Below the pieces are notes generated by a model. That model was not told the DNA's origin. It made no database searches and was given only the letters and a program-made list of their open reading frames with translations. Both the position numbers and the translations under genes were made by a program. From positions 1-55,076 of the forward strand of contig JAWXBI010000123.1 in NCBI GenBank assembly GCA_034439915.1: a stretch of 55,076 nt of DNA. The letters are read 5' to 3'. Below are positions 35,655 to 43,649 of the stretch, in pieces. Numbering within the stretch: the stretch's first letter is position 1; every line of letters starts with the position of its first letter. This DNA is from JADJLQ01 sp034439915. Its GTDB lineage: Bacteria > Bacteroidota > Bacteroidia > Chitinophagales > Saprospiraceae.

Positions 35655-35690
35655 ATTAAGATTCCTAATAATCTCATAAGAATCCTAAGC
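35655..35690. promoter_or_regulatory. Direct repeat upstream of the TonB receptor gene
   Basis: AAGATTCCTAA (35658-35668) and AAGAATCCTAA (35678-35688) differ by one base and are spaced 20 bp, two helical turns. That geometry suits a dimeric OmpR-type regulator. It lies about 100 bp before the receptor ATG. I could not find a clear -7/-33 pair for this gene. Confidence 0.35.
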
Positions 35691-35789
35691 TGGTAGAACC
35701 TAAATGCAGCATTATGCATTATTTATACGTATTGGAAAAAAATCAAACTGGTTTCCTTTAATTTATTTCAGATAAATTTTAAACTAAAC

Positions 35790-38006
35790 ATGAAAATTGA
35801 AAAATTATCATTACCATCTTTAAAAGTGGTAAGTATAATTATATTTTTCACGATTGGTTCCTTTTCCTGGTTAAGCGGACAAACACCATTAGAGACCATA
35901 CAGACCTTGGAGATTAAAGAAATCACTATAGAAGTATCCAGGATACGGCAGGATATTCAACGGTTGGACCCAATTAAGGGCACGTACATCTATTCGGGTA
36001 AAAAATCAGAGGTCATTCAATTGTCCGAGAAAAATGTAGCGCTGACAGAAAAATACGGACGCCAGATATTTGCTAAAATCCCCGGAGTATTTGTTTACGA
36101 TATGGACGGCACCGGCAATCAAATCAATATTTCGACCCGTGGCCTGGATCCGCACCGGGGTTGGGAATTTAATATTCGAAAAGACGGAGTATTGACCAAT
36201 TCAGATATGTACGGTTACCCGGCCAGTCATTACAATATTCCGATGGAAGCAGTGGACAAGATAGAGTTGGTCAGAGGTACCGGTTCATTGCAATATGGTG
36301 GACAATTTGGAGGAATGTTAAACTATGTGAGCAAATTACCCGATACCCTGAAGAAATTTTCATTTGAAAATATCAATACGATAGGATCCTATGGTTTGGT
36401 CAGCACGTTCAACCGGGCATCCGGTAAATTGGGTAAATTCAGGTACTCCACCTGGTTCAATAAAAAGTGGATTACCGGGTACCGGGACAATAGCGATGCC
36501 CAATACAATGCGGAAGCGGTCTCCCTCTATTATGATGCGAGCCCCCAACTTAGTCTTAAGTTGGAATGGACCCATTCCGATTATGTCACCCATTTGCCAG
36601 GACCATTGACAGATAATATGTTTGCAGCTAATCCAAGGATGGCTACACGAAACCGTAATTATTACAATCCGGATATCCATGTTCCTTCCTTTACCATGGA
36701 TTGGAAAATTTCGCCTTCCACACAATTGTTATTTACTAGTTCGGCTATCCTGGGAGCGCGCAACAGTGTATTGTATGATAAGGTAGCCACCATCCCGGAT
36801 TCAATAGTCACCGCTACCAGGCAATTTAACAACCGTCAGGTCGACATCGATAATTTCAATAGTTACACCAGTGAAATCAGGGTGCTCCGCATGTATCGTT
36901 TTCTAAAACAAAAGAATGCCCTTTCGATGGGTATTCAGTACATGAACAATGACCTTCACCGGCGGCAATTGGGGAAAGGCACTACCGGTGATGACTTTGA
37001 CCTGACCCTGGTCACTCCGGGATGGGGGAGGGATCTTCATTTGAAAACTAAAAATATTGCAGTTTTTGCCGAAAACCGATGGGCCTTGACCCAACGATTA
37101 TCTGTCAATACCGGTTTGAGAATGGAGGTGGGCGAGACGGATATGTCGGGAATAATTACCTATTACACAGAAGCGGAAATTCCGAATCAGATCAGCCATG
37201 ATTTCCCGCTTTTTGGTGTCAGTGCACAATATGATGTATCCAGATCAATCAACCTCTATGCAGGATGGGCACAATCATATCGCCCGGTAATTTTCAAAGA
37301 TATCATACCCGGATCAATCTTTGAAATCTCCGATAAAGAACTGGAAGATGCCTTTGGCTCAAATACGGAACTCGGATTCAGAGGCAAATGGAAATTCCTT
37401 AGTTGGGACATTACCGGGTTTTATATCCAGTATAAAAACCGCCTGGGTACCCTGGCGCAAGTTGATAACCTTGGAAATCAGATTATCTTCCGGACCAATA
37501 TCGGAGACTCTTATACTGCGGGTTTGGAGTTGTTCCTCCAGGGGGACGTCTATATAACTAACAAAACAGGGTTATCACTTTTTACTTCAACATCTTACAT
37601 GGATGCCCGTTACCAGGATGCTCTGCTCCGGTCCGGAAATTCAAACGTCGATATCGATGGAAATAAAGTGGAAAGTGTACCTCAATGGATATCGCGGAAC
37701 GGAGTTACTTTAAATTTCCCAAGGGTCAATTTTTCCACGTTGATGAGTTATACTTCAGAAAGTTTTGCAGATGCTTTTAACATGGTCGCTCCTTCAGCCA
37801 GTGGGGCTGCAGGCTTGGTACCTTCTTATTTTCTGATAGATCTGAATAGTTCCGTTCGGTTATCTGAAAAAATCAGGGTACAACTCAATGCCAATAATGT
37901 GTTGGATAAAAAATACTTTACCAAAAGACCTCAGTTTTACCCTGGCCCCGGGATCTGGCCATCAGATGGGCGGACGTATTCCGTGTCGGTGGCGATAAAG
38001 CTGTAA
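35790..38006 (+). CDS. TonB-dependent receptor, FecA-like
   Basis: The 738-aa outer-membrane receptor has an N-terminal signal anchor/peptide (about 1-31) and a possible TonB box near EITIEVS. A plug domain follows (KIPGVFVYDMDGTGNQINIS, VDKIELVRGTGSLQYG) and then a 22-strand-type barrel. The end, KYFTKRPQFYPGPGIWPSDG followed by RTYSVSVAIKL, is characteristic of FecA-type iron(III) citrate receptors. No carboxypeptidase-regulatory-like N-domain is present, so it is not a SusC type. Substrate is inferred only from family: ferric chelates, or possibly another oxyanion or metal complex given the vanadate-type neighbour. It follows the haloperoxidase gene in the same direction but after a strong terminator. 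Confidence 0.87.
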   Translation: MKIEKLSLPSLKVVSIIIFFTIGSFSWLSGQTPLETIQTLEIKEITIEVSRIRQDIQRLDPIKGTYIYSGKKSEVIQLSEKNVALTEKYGRQIFAKIPGVFVYDMDGTGNQINISTRGLDPHRGWEFNIRKDGVLTNSDMYGYPASHYNIPMEAVDKIELVRGTGSLQYGGQFGGMLNYVSKLPDTLKKFSFENINTIGSYGLVSTFNRASGKLGKFRYSTWFNKKWITGYRDNSDAQYNAEAVSLYYDASPQLSLKLEWTHSDYVTHLPGPLTDNMFAANPRMATRNRNYYNPDIHVPSFTMDWKISPSTQLLFTSSAILGARNSVLYDKVATIPDSIVTATRQFNNRQVDIDNFNSYTSEIRVLRMYRFLKQKNALSMGIQYMNNDLHRRQLGKGTTGDDFDLTLVTPGWGRDLHLKTKNIAVFAENRWALTQRLSVNTGLRMEVGETDMSGIITYYTEAEIPNQISHDFPLFGVSAQYDVSRSINLYAGWAQSYRPVIFKDIIPGSIFEISDKELEDAFGSNTELGFRGKWKFLSWDITGFYIQYKNRLGTLAQVDNLGNQIIFRTNIGDSYTAGLELFLQGDVYITNKTGLSLFTSTSYMDARYQDALLRSGNSNVDIDGNKVESVPQWISRNGVTLNFPRVNFSTLMSYTSESFADAFNMVAPSASGAAGLVPSYFLIDLNSSVRLSEKIRVQLNANNVLDKKYFTKRPQFYPGPGIWPSDGRTYSVSVAIKL

Positions 38007-38055
38007 AGGTTAGCACAGGGTTATAAAGTAACAGGTTATATTCTGTATTTATTTA
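38007..38055. other. Spacer between receptor gene and MITE
   Basis: A short AT-rich spacer ending in the TATTTA direct repeat that flanks the insertion. Confidence 0.5.
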
Positions 38056-38472
38056 GGAGGTGCTGAATAAATAAATCAAAATAGATTGCAATTGCTTTGC
38101 CCGCTCGCTGCGCTCACTGACCCAAATCCCGACCGGTTGTTAGTTGTAATAAAATTTAGAGACGGTGCAAGGTCTGGATTGGGAACCAAACTCTTTATAG
38201 CCCAGCTGATTGAATAGATAACCGCCTGTTTTAATGAAGCAAAGTTCAATCCGATGCATCGGATCTATAAAATAAGACACTAAGGCAAAAAAAGAGGGTT
38301 CCCCAGTCCCGTTTCGTCCCGTCGCGACGGGATGGGGACAGCGAGGAACGAGTGGGGGCAGATGCAAGGATTTTGCAAGAATTTATCATATTTGTTTGCT
38401 CAAGTATTAATCTTTTTTATGATATACTTTTCAAAATCAAAATGTTAGATGTTATTCAGCACCCCCTATTTA
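38050..38472. repeat. TATTTA direct repeats flanking the MITE (target-site duplication)
   Basis: TATTTA occurs at 38050-38055 directly before the left inverted repeat and at 38467-38472 directly after the right one. Six identical bases are consistent with a target-site duplication, although AT-rich sequence makes chance more likely than usual. Confidence 0.55.
38056..38466. mobile_element. MITE-like non-autonomous element with terminal inverted repeats
   Basis: The ends are GGAGGTGCTGAATAA (38056-38070) and the reverse complement of GGGGGTGCTGAATAA (38452-38466), a 15-bp inverted repeat with one mismatch. The 411-bp interior has no credible transposase; the 75-codon frame on the minus strand (38140-38367) has no recognisable family. 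The interior holds a 16-bp perfect GC-rich palindrome (38317-38332, core CCCGTCGCGACGGG) inside a larger GC hairpin (about 38302-38339). Base composition there is far more GC-rich than the flanks. Insertion lies between the TonB receptor and a flavin reductase, ending 47 bp before the latter's ATG. A decayed insertion sequence is the alternative. Confidence 0.65.
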
Positions 38473-38499
38473 AATTCAACTTTCTGGGATATGGATTGT

Positions 38500-38507
38500 T
38501 ATCTTTC
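38500..38507 (+). promoter_or_regulatory. Possible -7 element of the flavin reductase gene
   Basis: TATCTTTC differs from TAnnTTTG only in the last base and lies 6 bp before the ATG. If used, the leader would be almost absent. It lies outside the MITE. Confidence 0.3.
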
Positions 38508-38513
38508 TACGCA

Positions 38514-39059
38514 ATGATCCTAGTCATACATGGTACCAACCGCAGAGAGAGCCTGAGTAAACCCATATCTGAATTTGTAGTAAAACATTTAAAAGAAAAG
38601 TATACCGGTCAGGTAGAATTGTTGGACCTGGCGGAGATCCCTATTGAGTCATTTGATTCGGGATCCATGTATCATCCTGACCTCATTTCTGCAACGATCA
38701 TACAGATCAAAAAGCAGCTGATCAATCCGGCTCAAAAAATGATATTTATTTCCCCGGAATATAATGGCAGTATCCCAGGAATACTCAAGTTGTTTATTGA
38801 TGCTTGTTCTATAACCGAATCCAGATTAGCATTCTACCATAAAAAAGCTTTTTTGATCGGGGTGGCTTCCGGGCGGTCAGGCAATATCCGAGGTATGGAT
38901 CATTTAACCGGGATACTGATGTATATGAATATGATCATATTCCCCAACCGGTTGCCGGTATCCCGGATTGAAAATTTATTGGCTGAAAAGGTGACCCTGA
39001 GCGATGTGGACACCCAAAACGTCATTGCGAAATTGTTGAACGAGTTTATTGAGTTTTAG
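38514..39059 (+). CDS. NADPH-dependent FMN reductase family protein
   Basis: From the ATG at 38514 this is a 181-aa flavodoxin-fold protein: MILVIHGTNRRESLS is the phosphate-binding first loop, IFISPEYNGSIPGILKLFID is the family signature (P-E-Y-N-G-S-x-P), and GVASGRSGNIRGMDHL follows. Such enzymes reduce FMN or quinone/azo compounds with NAD(P)H. The frame is open back to 38352, but that part lies in the MITE and carries no family similarity. Its last 14 bp overlap the convergent MBL gene. Confidence 0.88.
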   Translation: MILVIHGTNRRESLSKPISEFVVKHLKEKYTGQVELLDLAEIPIESFDSGSMYHPDLISATIIQIKKQLINPAQKMIFISPEYNGSIPGILKLFIDACSITESRLAFYHKKAFLIGVASGRSGNIRGMDHLTGILMYMNMIIFPNRLPVSRIENLLAEKVTLSDVDTQNVIAKLLNEFIEF

Positions 39060-39897
39060 ATAACCATTCGTTCAATGTGCAGGTTGCATCAGCCACTGCC
39101 TTGCCCGATTCATTTTTCTTAAGTATAGCCACTTCATGGTCAACATCGTGTTCAAAAAATAAAGCGATGTTTTCCAGAAGGCACCGGTTAAGGACGTCCT
39201 CTTTTTCCTTCAAGGTGATTAAAGGTTGCATATCGTAAGCCATAATATACGGGAGGGGGAGGTGATGCACAGAAGGAAATAAATCAGCCGAAAACAATAA
39301 TTTTTTCCCAGGCGCGACATGGATCAACGGTAAGGCCATTGCCCGCGTGTGCCCATCTACCTTGATAAATTCCAGGCCGGTAAATTCAGATTCATCCAAA
39401 AACCTTAGTATGCCTAAAGCTTGCAACGGATTTATGTTTTCAGTCAAAAAGGAGGCTTTTTCCCGGGCATTAGGTTGGAGAGCGTATTGCCAATGCTCCC
39501 TCATCACCCAGACCGTTGCGTTGGGAAAAAGGGGATATATAATTCCGGACTGATCGCGGGCCAAGGCCCCTCCCACATGGTCAAAATGTAAATGGGTAAG
39601 TATGATATCACTGATACTTTCAGGTTGGATCCGTTGCTTTATCAGTGCATCGGTGATCAGGACATCACCCGAAGGTTCATAGTAGGAATAGAACTTGTCG
39701 CTTTGTTTGTTGCCCAGACCGGTATCAATAAGGATCCTGGAATGACCGGTTTCCAGATAAAGGCAACGAAGGGCCCAGGTGCATAAATTTTGATTATCAG
39801 GAGGGATCAATTTTTCCCAAATCCTCCTGGGCACTACTCCAAACATAGCACCACCGTCTAATTTGAAAGTACCCGCCAATACCGGTTTAAGTACCAT
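39046..39897 (-). CDS. MBL-fold metallo-hydrolase, AHL-lactonase-like
   Basis: This 283-aa metallo-beta-lactamase-fold protein has the intact zinc motif THLHFDHVGG at 101-110 (H102, H104, D106, H107), the opening LAGTFKLDGGAMFGVVP, and LYLETGHSRILIDTGLGNK. The N-terminal 'G-x-F-x-L-D-G-G-x-M-F-G-V-V-P' pattern is found in a subgroup near N-acyl-homoserine lactonases, but the substrate is unproven. It is the last gene of a compact GNAT-ribH-MBL operon (1-bp gap to ribH) and overlaps the convergent reductase gene by 14 bp. Confidence 0.85.
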   Translation of the reverse strand: MVLKPVLAGTFKLDGGAMFGVVPRRIWEKLIPPDNQNLCTWALRCLYLETGHSRILIDTGLGNKQSDKFYSYYEPSGDVLITDALIKQRIQPESISDIILTHLHFDHVGGALARDQSGIIYPLFPNATVWVMREHWQYALQPNAREKASFLTENINPLQALGILRFLDESEFTGLEFIKVDGHTRAMALPLIHVAPGKKLLFSADLFPSVHHLPLPYIMAYDMQPLITLKEKEDVLNRCLLENIALFFEHDVDHEVAILKKNESGKAVADATCTLNEWLSKTQ

Positions 39898-39898
39898 C

Positions 39899-40375
39899 CT
39901 ATTGGTTTAACAAAGCCATATGAAGAGCGGCCAGAGCAGCATCCTCTCCTTTATTGCCCATTTTGCCGCCGGCGCGTTCAAGCGCTTGCTGGAAGTCATT
40001 GGTGGTCAATACCCCAAAAATAACCGGGACCCCTTTTAAAAGATTGAGATCCATAATCCCTTGTGCTACTGCCTGCGCAATGTACACATCATGTGGGGTC
40101 TCGCCTTTGATGATACAACCCAGGCAGATTACAGCATCGGGCTTGATGTCTTTGATCGCCCTTTTTGCACCGAAAACCAATTCAAAGGCCCCGGGAACCA
40201 GTCTGATCTCTATATCGTTTTCCTTTACCTTGTTTTTTAATAAGGTTTTGAAGGCGGCTACCTCCATTTTTTCGGTAATCTCCCTGTTCCATAAGGATGA
40301 AATAATGACAAACCGGTAACCCGACATTGATGGTAAGGGAGGTTGTTCACCGGATGATATAGTTTTTTTACTCAT
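39899..40375 (-). CDS. ribH: 6,7-dimethyl-8-ribityllumazine synthase
   Basis: The 158-aa protein has the lumazine synthase blocks FVIISSLWNREITEKM, VPGAFELVFGAK, CLGCIIKGETPHDVYIAQAVA and PVIFGVLTTNDFQQALERAG. It condenses 5-amino-6-ribitylamino-uracil with 3,4-dihydroxybutanone phosphate, the penultimate step of riboflavin synthesis, as an icosahedral or pentameric assembly. The active-site H (PHDVY) is present. The FMN-using reductase next door is a thematic neighbour, but the operon partners are a GNAT enzyme and an MBL hydrolase. Confidence 0.95.
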   Translation of the reverse strand: MSKKTISSGEQPPLPSMSGYRFVIISSLWNREITEKMEVAAFKTLLKNKVKENDIEIRLVPGAFELVFGAKRAIKDIKPDAVICLGCIIKGETPHDVYIAQAVAQGIMDLNLLKGVPVIFGVLTTNDFQQALERAGGKMGNKGEDAALAALHMALLNQ

Positions 40376-40385
40376 GGTTAAAAAA

Positions 40386-40958
40386 TTATAAGTTTAAACC
40401 CTGGTCCTGACTATTCCAATTCCAGGCTACTATTTGCCAGCGCTCGCCTGATGCGTTGAGATATTCAAGAATGGGTTCAAAGCCAATTTTATAATGTGCA
40501 CCCAAAGATCGTTTATTGTGCATAGAAATTTCGGTGATGCAAAATTTATATTTTGGACGCAGCAAACTCATGTGGTTGTACAATTGCCCTACCAGGTTTT
40601 GTCCCCGGTAAGGTTTATCGACACAGACCTGCCCGCATACCAGGTAATTGATCTGGCTTAAGGGGATATCCTCATAGTTTTGTAAATCTATTTTACTAAA
40701 AAAAGGAATCAGTTCGGGTACACGGCCCCCTTGTGTTTTATTCATGCAGATAGCATAACCGGCCAGATGCTCCCCATCCCGAGCCACTACAGCCGGTTGG
40801 TCGAGGCAGATTTGTTTCAAATTGTCAGGTTCATGTTCCACATATAAAAAGCCCTGGGTGGCACGCTCTTCCTGGGTCAGGAATTTTCTCAAATTTTGCC
40901 GCTGCAATTTGATGATCTGATCAACGATTTCAGGGGCTGAGCTAAAACTAAGTTGCAT
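40386..40958 (-). CDS. GNAT-family N-acetyltransferase
   Basis: This 190-aa protein fits the GNAT fold: an N-terminal helix region, a central strand INYLVCGQVCVDKPYRG, and the acetyl-CoA loop RGQNLVGQLYNHM (R/Q-x-x-G/A pattern: GQNLVG). A later strand is FCITEISMHNKRSLGAHYKIGF, where the N-x-R-S-L-x-x-H-x-x-x-G-F motif is the usual C-terminal GNAT helix. The substrate is unknown. It is the first gene of the operon with ribH (10-bp gap). Confidence 0.82.
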   Translation of the reverse strand: MQLSFSSAPEIVDQIIKLQRQNLRKFLTQEERATQGFLYVEHEPDNLKQICLDQPAVVARDGEHLAGYAICMNKTQGGRVPELIPFFSKIDLQNYEDIPLSQINYLVCGQVCVDKPYRGQNLVGQLYNHMSLLRPKYKFCITEISMHNKRSLGAHYKIGFEPILEYLNASGERWQIVAWNWNSQDQGLNL

Positions 40959-41271
40959 GTTAGTACGCTTGGGGTGATGAAGGGATATTTACGGGTATAA
41001 AAATATAATTTGAAGTTTAAATCCGGAGTCGAATCCGCTGAATGGGATGGTTGACGGATAATAATTCAATGTCGTGTAGATAAGATTCTATGTGTACTAC
41101 CAGGTGTGCTATGATCTACGACGTCGTCCGACTCCGGCTGTTGTTAAAACTTAATACATTAATATTGAACCAAATAGGAGCAAAGTATGGAGCGAAGCGT
41201 AGAAAACACATAGTAAAATTTTGCGAACTGAACGACATTGGATAATAATTGTAAATTTGCAGCCTGAGAAC
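40959..41271. other. Intergenic region between the GNAT operon and tRNA-Arg
   Basis: 313 bp without a credible gene. A TAAATTTG at 41252-41259 is a -7-like element 13 bp before tRNA-Arg. The GNAT operon promoter should also be here, but I could not identify it. Confidence 0.5.
41252..41259 (+). promoter_or_regulatory. -7-like promoter element of tRNA-Arg
   Basis: TAAATTTG matches TAnnTTTG and lies 13 bp upstream of the mature tRNA start. A properly spaced -33 TTTG was not found. Confidence 0.45.
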
Positions 41272-41343
41272 GGCTCTGTAGTTCAATGGATAGAATACCT
41301 GAATTCGGATCAGGTGGTAGGGGTTCGATTCCCTTCAGAGCTA
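41272..41343 (+). tRNA. tRNA-Arg (anticodon TCG)
   Basis: A full cloverleaf: acceptor GGCTCTG pairs with CAGAGCT (first pair G-U), D-stem GTTC/GAAT, anticodon stem CCTGA/TCAGG with loop ATTCGGA (anticodon TCG), T-stem AGGGG/CCCTT with loop TTCGATT, discriminator A. No CCA is encoded. The next gene begins 28 bp later. Confidence 0.92.
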
Positions 41344-41371
41344 CTCTAATTTTCTCATTTCCTATTTTTTT

Positions 41372-42916
41372 TTGGTTTTGCAAGGCATTGATTTTGTTAG
41401 GAATTTGACAGCCGGGATCGTGGTTCTAAGCCTTGCTGTTTTGAATTCCTGTAAAAATGAAACCTCAAAACCTTCTGCTGAAATAAATTCTTTCCAGGAT
41501 ACCCTCACCCTGGTACTAATACATTGTGGCCGCTGCCATGACGTACCGGATCCATCCTCTTTAGACCGATCTACCTGGGACCGGACGGTGCTTAAAAATA
41601 TGGGATGCAGGTTGGGCATTCAAACGGATGGGTATGATCCTTATCGGGGATTGGATATGCTCGAACAAAGTCTTTTGCTCCAGGCCGCTATTTATCCATT
41701 GTCACCCTTGATCAAGCCAGAGCAATGGCAGGCCATTCTTTCTTATTACCGCGATAAAGCTCCGGATTCTTTATCGGTCTCTTCAGACAGTTCGTTTTCC
41801 CTCAGCCAATTCATACCCATAAGCAAAGGGGATCTGATTGAATCCCCAAGAGTAACTACGTTGTTCTATGATACTATTGCCCGTGAAATCCATGTTGGCC
41901 TGGAATCAGGCAGGATATATACCTTGACTGAGTCATGGAATGTGAAGCATGAAATGAATATTGGCACAACCCCAATTCAGTATATTCGCGATGATCAGGA
42001 TTATCCTTATATACTTGCTGTTGGGGTAATGTATCCATCCGAGCAAAAAAATGGCAGCTTAATCAGGTTAATTGATGGCCAACCCGTGAACGTGCTGACC
42101 CACCTTCACCGTCCTGTCTGGATGACCAGAATGGATTTGAACCAGGATCGGAAAGCGGATTTTGTAATTTCGGAATTTGGGTATGAAACAGGAAAATTGT
42201 CCTGGTTTGATGCGGTGAATCCCATACTATCCGCTTCAAACATCCTTTTTAACGGGGCAGGCAATATTAAAACGTTTAATCTCGATGTCAATGGTGACGG
42301 TATAAAAGACCTGGTTTCTCTTAACGCCCAGGGTAATGAGCATGTATCTGCCTACCTGGTTGATGTTCACGGTAACGTGGAAGAAAAAAGGTTATTGCAA
42401 TTCCCCGCCATTCATGGGGTATGTGATCTGGACATCGTGGACTTTAATGGGGATCAACGACTTGACCTGGTTATTTCCAATGGGGACAATGCAGATTATA
42501 CACAAATTACCAAACCCTATCACGGAATCCGGATTTATCTCAATCAGGGAAATTTCAATTATGAAGAATCTGTTTTTATACCCTATCCGGGAGTATTACA
42601 CACAGAAATCTCCGATTTTGACCAGGACGGTGATCTGGATATTGCGGCAGTTTCCTTTTTTCCTGGAGATCCGGCTTATCCATTCCCCGGGTTTAAGTAT
42701 TTTGAGCAAATAGCCCCAGGTCGATTTTCGGGTCAGACTTTTAAGACGTCAAATCAGGGAAAATGGATGAATATGGTTAAGGGAGATTTTGATCAGGATG
42801 GAGATGATGACCTATTGTTGGGTTCATTTATACTTAATACCAATATGGTCTCCGGTTCCCGGGAGGAGTTAAAAAAGAACAGCCTGATGTTTTTGGAAAA
42901 TAAAAAGATAAAATAA
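41372..42916 (+). CDS. FG-GAP/VCBS-repeat lipoprotein with a c-type heme motif
   Basis: The 514-aa frame has no ATG near its start. Translation probably starts at a TTG (41372 or the codons just after), giving a lipoprotein signal LTAGIVVLSLAVLNSC with C27. A CxxCH heme site follows at 52-56 (CGRCH) in a short cytochrome c-like region. The rest is a beta-propeller of FG-GAP/VCBS repeats with Ca-binding DxDxDGxxD loops: DLNQDRKADFV, DVNGDGIKDLV, DFNGDQRLDLV, DFDQDGDLDIA, DFDQDGDDDLL. It is predicted to sit in the periplasm or on the cell surface, possibly as an electron-transfer or substrate-binding subunit; the function is unknown. tRNA-Arg ends 28 bp upstream, so cotranscription is possible. 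Confidence 0.8.
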   Translation: MVLQGIDFVRNLTAGIVVLSLAVLNSCKNETSKPSAEINSFQDTLTLVLIHCGRCHDVPDPSSLDRSTWDRTVLKNMGCRLGIQTDGYDPYRGLDMLEQSLLLQAAIYPLSPLIKPEQWQAILSYYRDKAPDSLSVSSDSSFSLSQFIPISKGDLIESPRVTTLFYDTIAREIHVGLESGRIYTLTESWNVKHEMNIGTTPIQYIRDDQDYPYILAVGVMYPSEQKNGSLIRLIDGQPVNVLTHLHRPVWMTRMDLNQDRKADFVISEFGYETGKLSWFDAVNPILSASNILFNGAGNIKTFNLDVNGDGIKDLVSLNAQGNEHVSAYLVDVHGNVEEKRLLQFPAIHGVCDLDIVDFNGDQRLDLVISNGDNADYTQITKPYHGIRIYLNQGNFNYEESVFIPYPGVLHTEISDFDQDGDLDIAAVSFFPGDPAYPFPGFKYFEQIAPGRFSGQTFKTSNQGKWMNMVKGDFDQDGDDDLLLGSFILNTNMVSGSREELKKNSLMFLENKKIK

Positions 42917-42951
42917 ACAATCGCCTGGGCGTAGAAAAGGTCGCAAAAAAA

Positions 42952-42991
42952 GGCAACATATTTTTCAATATGTTGCCCAAAAGTTGGGTTT
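42952..42991. terminator. Bidirectional hairpin terminator after the FG-GAP gene
   Basis: Arms 42952-42961 (GGCAACATAT) and 42968-42977 form a perfect 10-bp stem. On the minus strand it is followed by TTTTTTT, the better terminator orientation. On the plus strand an adjacent small hairpin CCCAA-AAG-TTGGG (42976-42988) is followed by TTTACATTTTT. Confidence 0.6.
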
Positions 42992-43484
42992 ACATTTTTA
43001 CATCTCAGGTTGAATTTCGATGAAAAATAAAGAAATGGTTTTTAACCTATTCCAATAAACCCATCCGGTACTGACAACCAGAACTTGTCAGGTTGTATCC
43101 AGGCAGTGCGCAAATGCCATTAAGGTATATGTGCATAACCAAGTTCGATACAAGGGTTTTCTGTCTGGGATGCTAGATATAGACCGGACACCTACCTTTA
43201 CTTTTAAAAGGAAGACCTTGAATCGACAATTAAAGTTATACTAAAATTTTCCTAAAAGCCAACGGTTAACTGTTAAAATTGGAAATATTAATATATAGAA
43301 ATAATTAATGTGACCTGGGAAACGTGTTTAAAAAGGACCTCCGGGACTGAATTTCTTCATTTTTCCTCCCAATTAAGTTTACCGGGATCCGGGCAGTAAT
43401 AAATGTCCGGACTTCCCTGAATAGAGTTCAAGACCGAATATCCAATCGTCGAAAAACCAAGGTTTTTAAGTGGTTTGAACAATG

Positions 43485-43506
43485 AATAATTTATGCATAA
43501 ATTATT
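43485..43506. repeat. 22-bp perfect AT-rich palindrome
   Basis: The sequence around the centre TATGCATA is self-complementary over 11 bp on each side (left arm AATAATTTATG). It could be an operator or a structured RNA element. No adjacent gene is closer than the tRNA cluster about 150 bp on. Confidence 0.5.
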
Positions 43507-43618
43507 GGAATTCAGCCTTAAATAACGATTTGTAGTATAAAAACAGGGCTATTTCCCGTTTGCCTTAAAATCCCCAGGGCAAAGTATTATAGGACATCAG
43601 CCTAATTTGAACCTTAGG

Positions 43619-43649
43619 TCTGGAATTTGAAAAATAAACTCTATTTTTG
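43619..43649 (+). promoter_or_regulatory. Promoter of the tRNA Pro-Pro-Val cluster
   Basis: TCTG at 43619-43622 (one mismatch to TTTG), exactly 19 bp, then TATTTTTG at 43642-43649, a full TAnnTTTG match. The first mature tRNA base is 14 bp downstream. Confidence 0.65.

Noticed and set aside
38140..38367. 75-codon minus-strand frame within the MITE
   Set aside because: No family similarity; frame arises from GC-rich structured DNA in the element's interior.
38352..38513. 54-residue N-terminal extension of the flavin reductase
   Set aside because: Most of it is encoded by the MITE end and is unlike the family, whose first strand starts at the ATG at 38514.
41159..41383. 74-codon minus-strand frame across tRNA-Arg
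   Set aside because: It is antisense to a well-folded tRNA and has no protein features.
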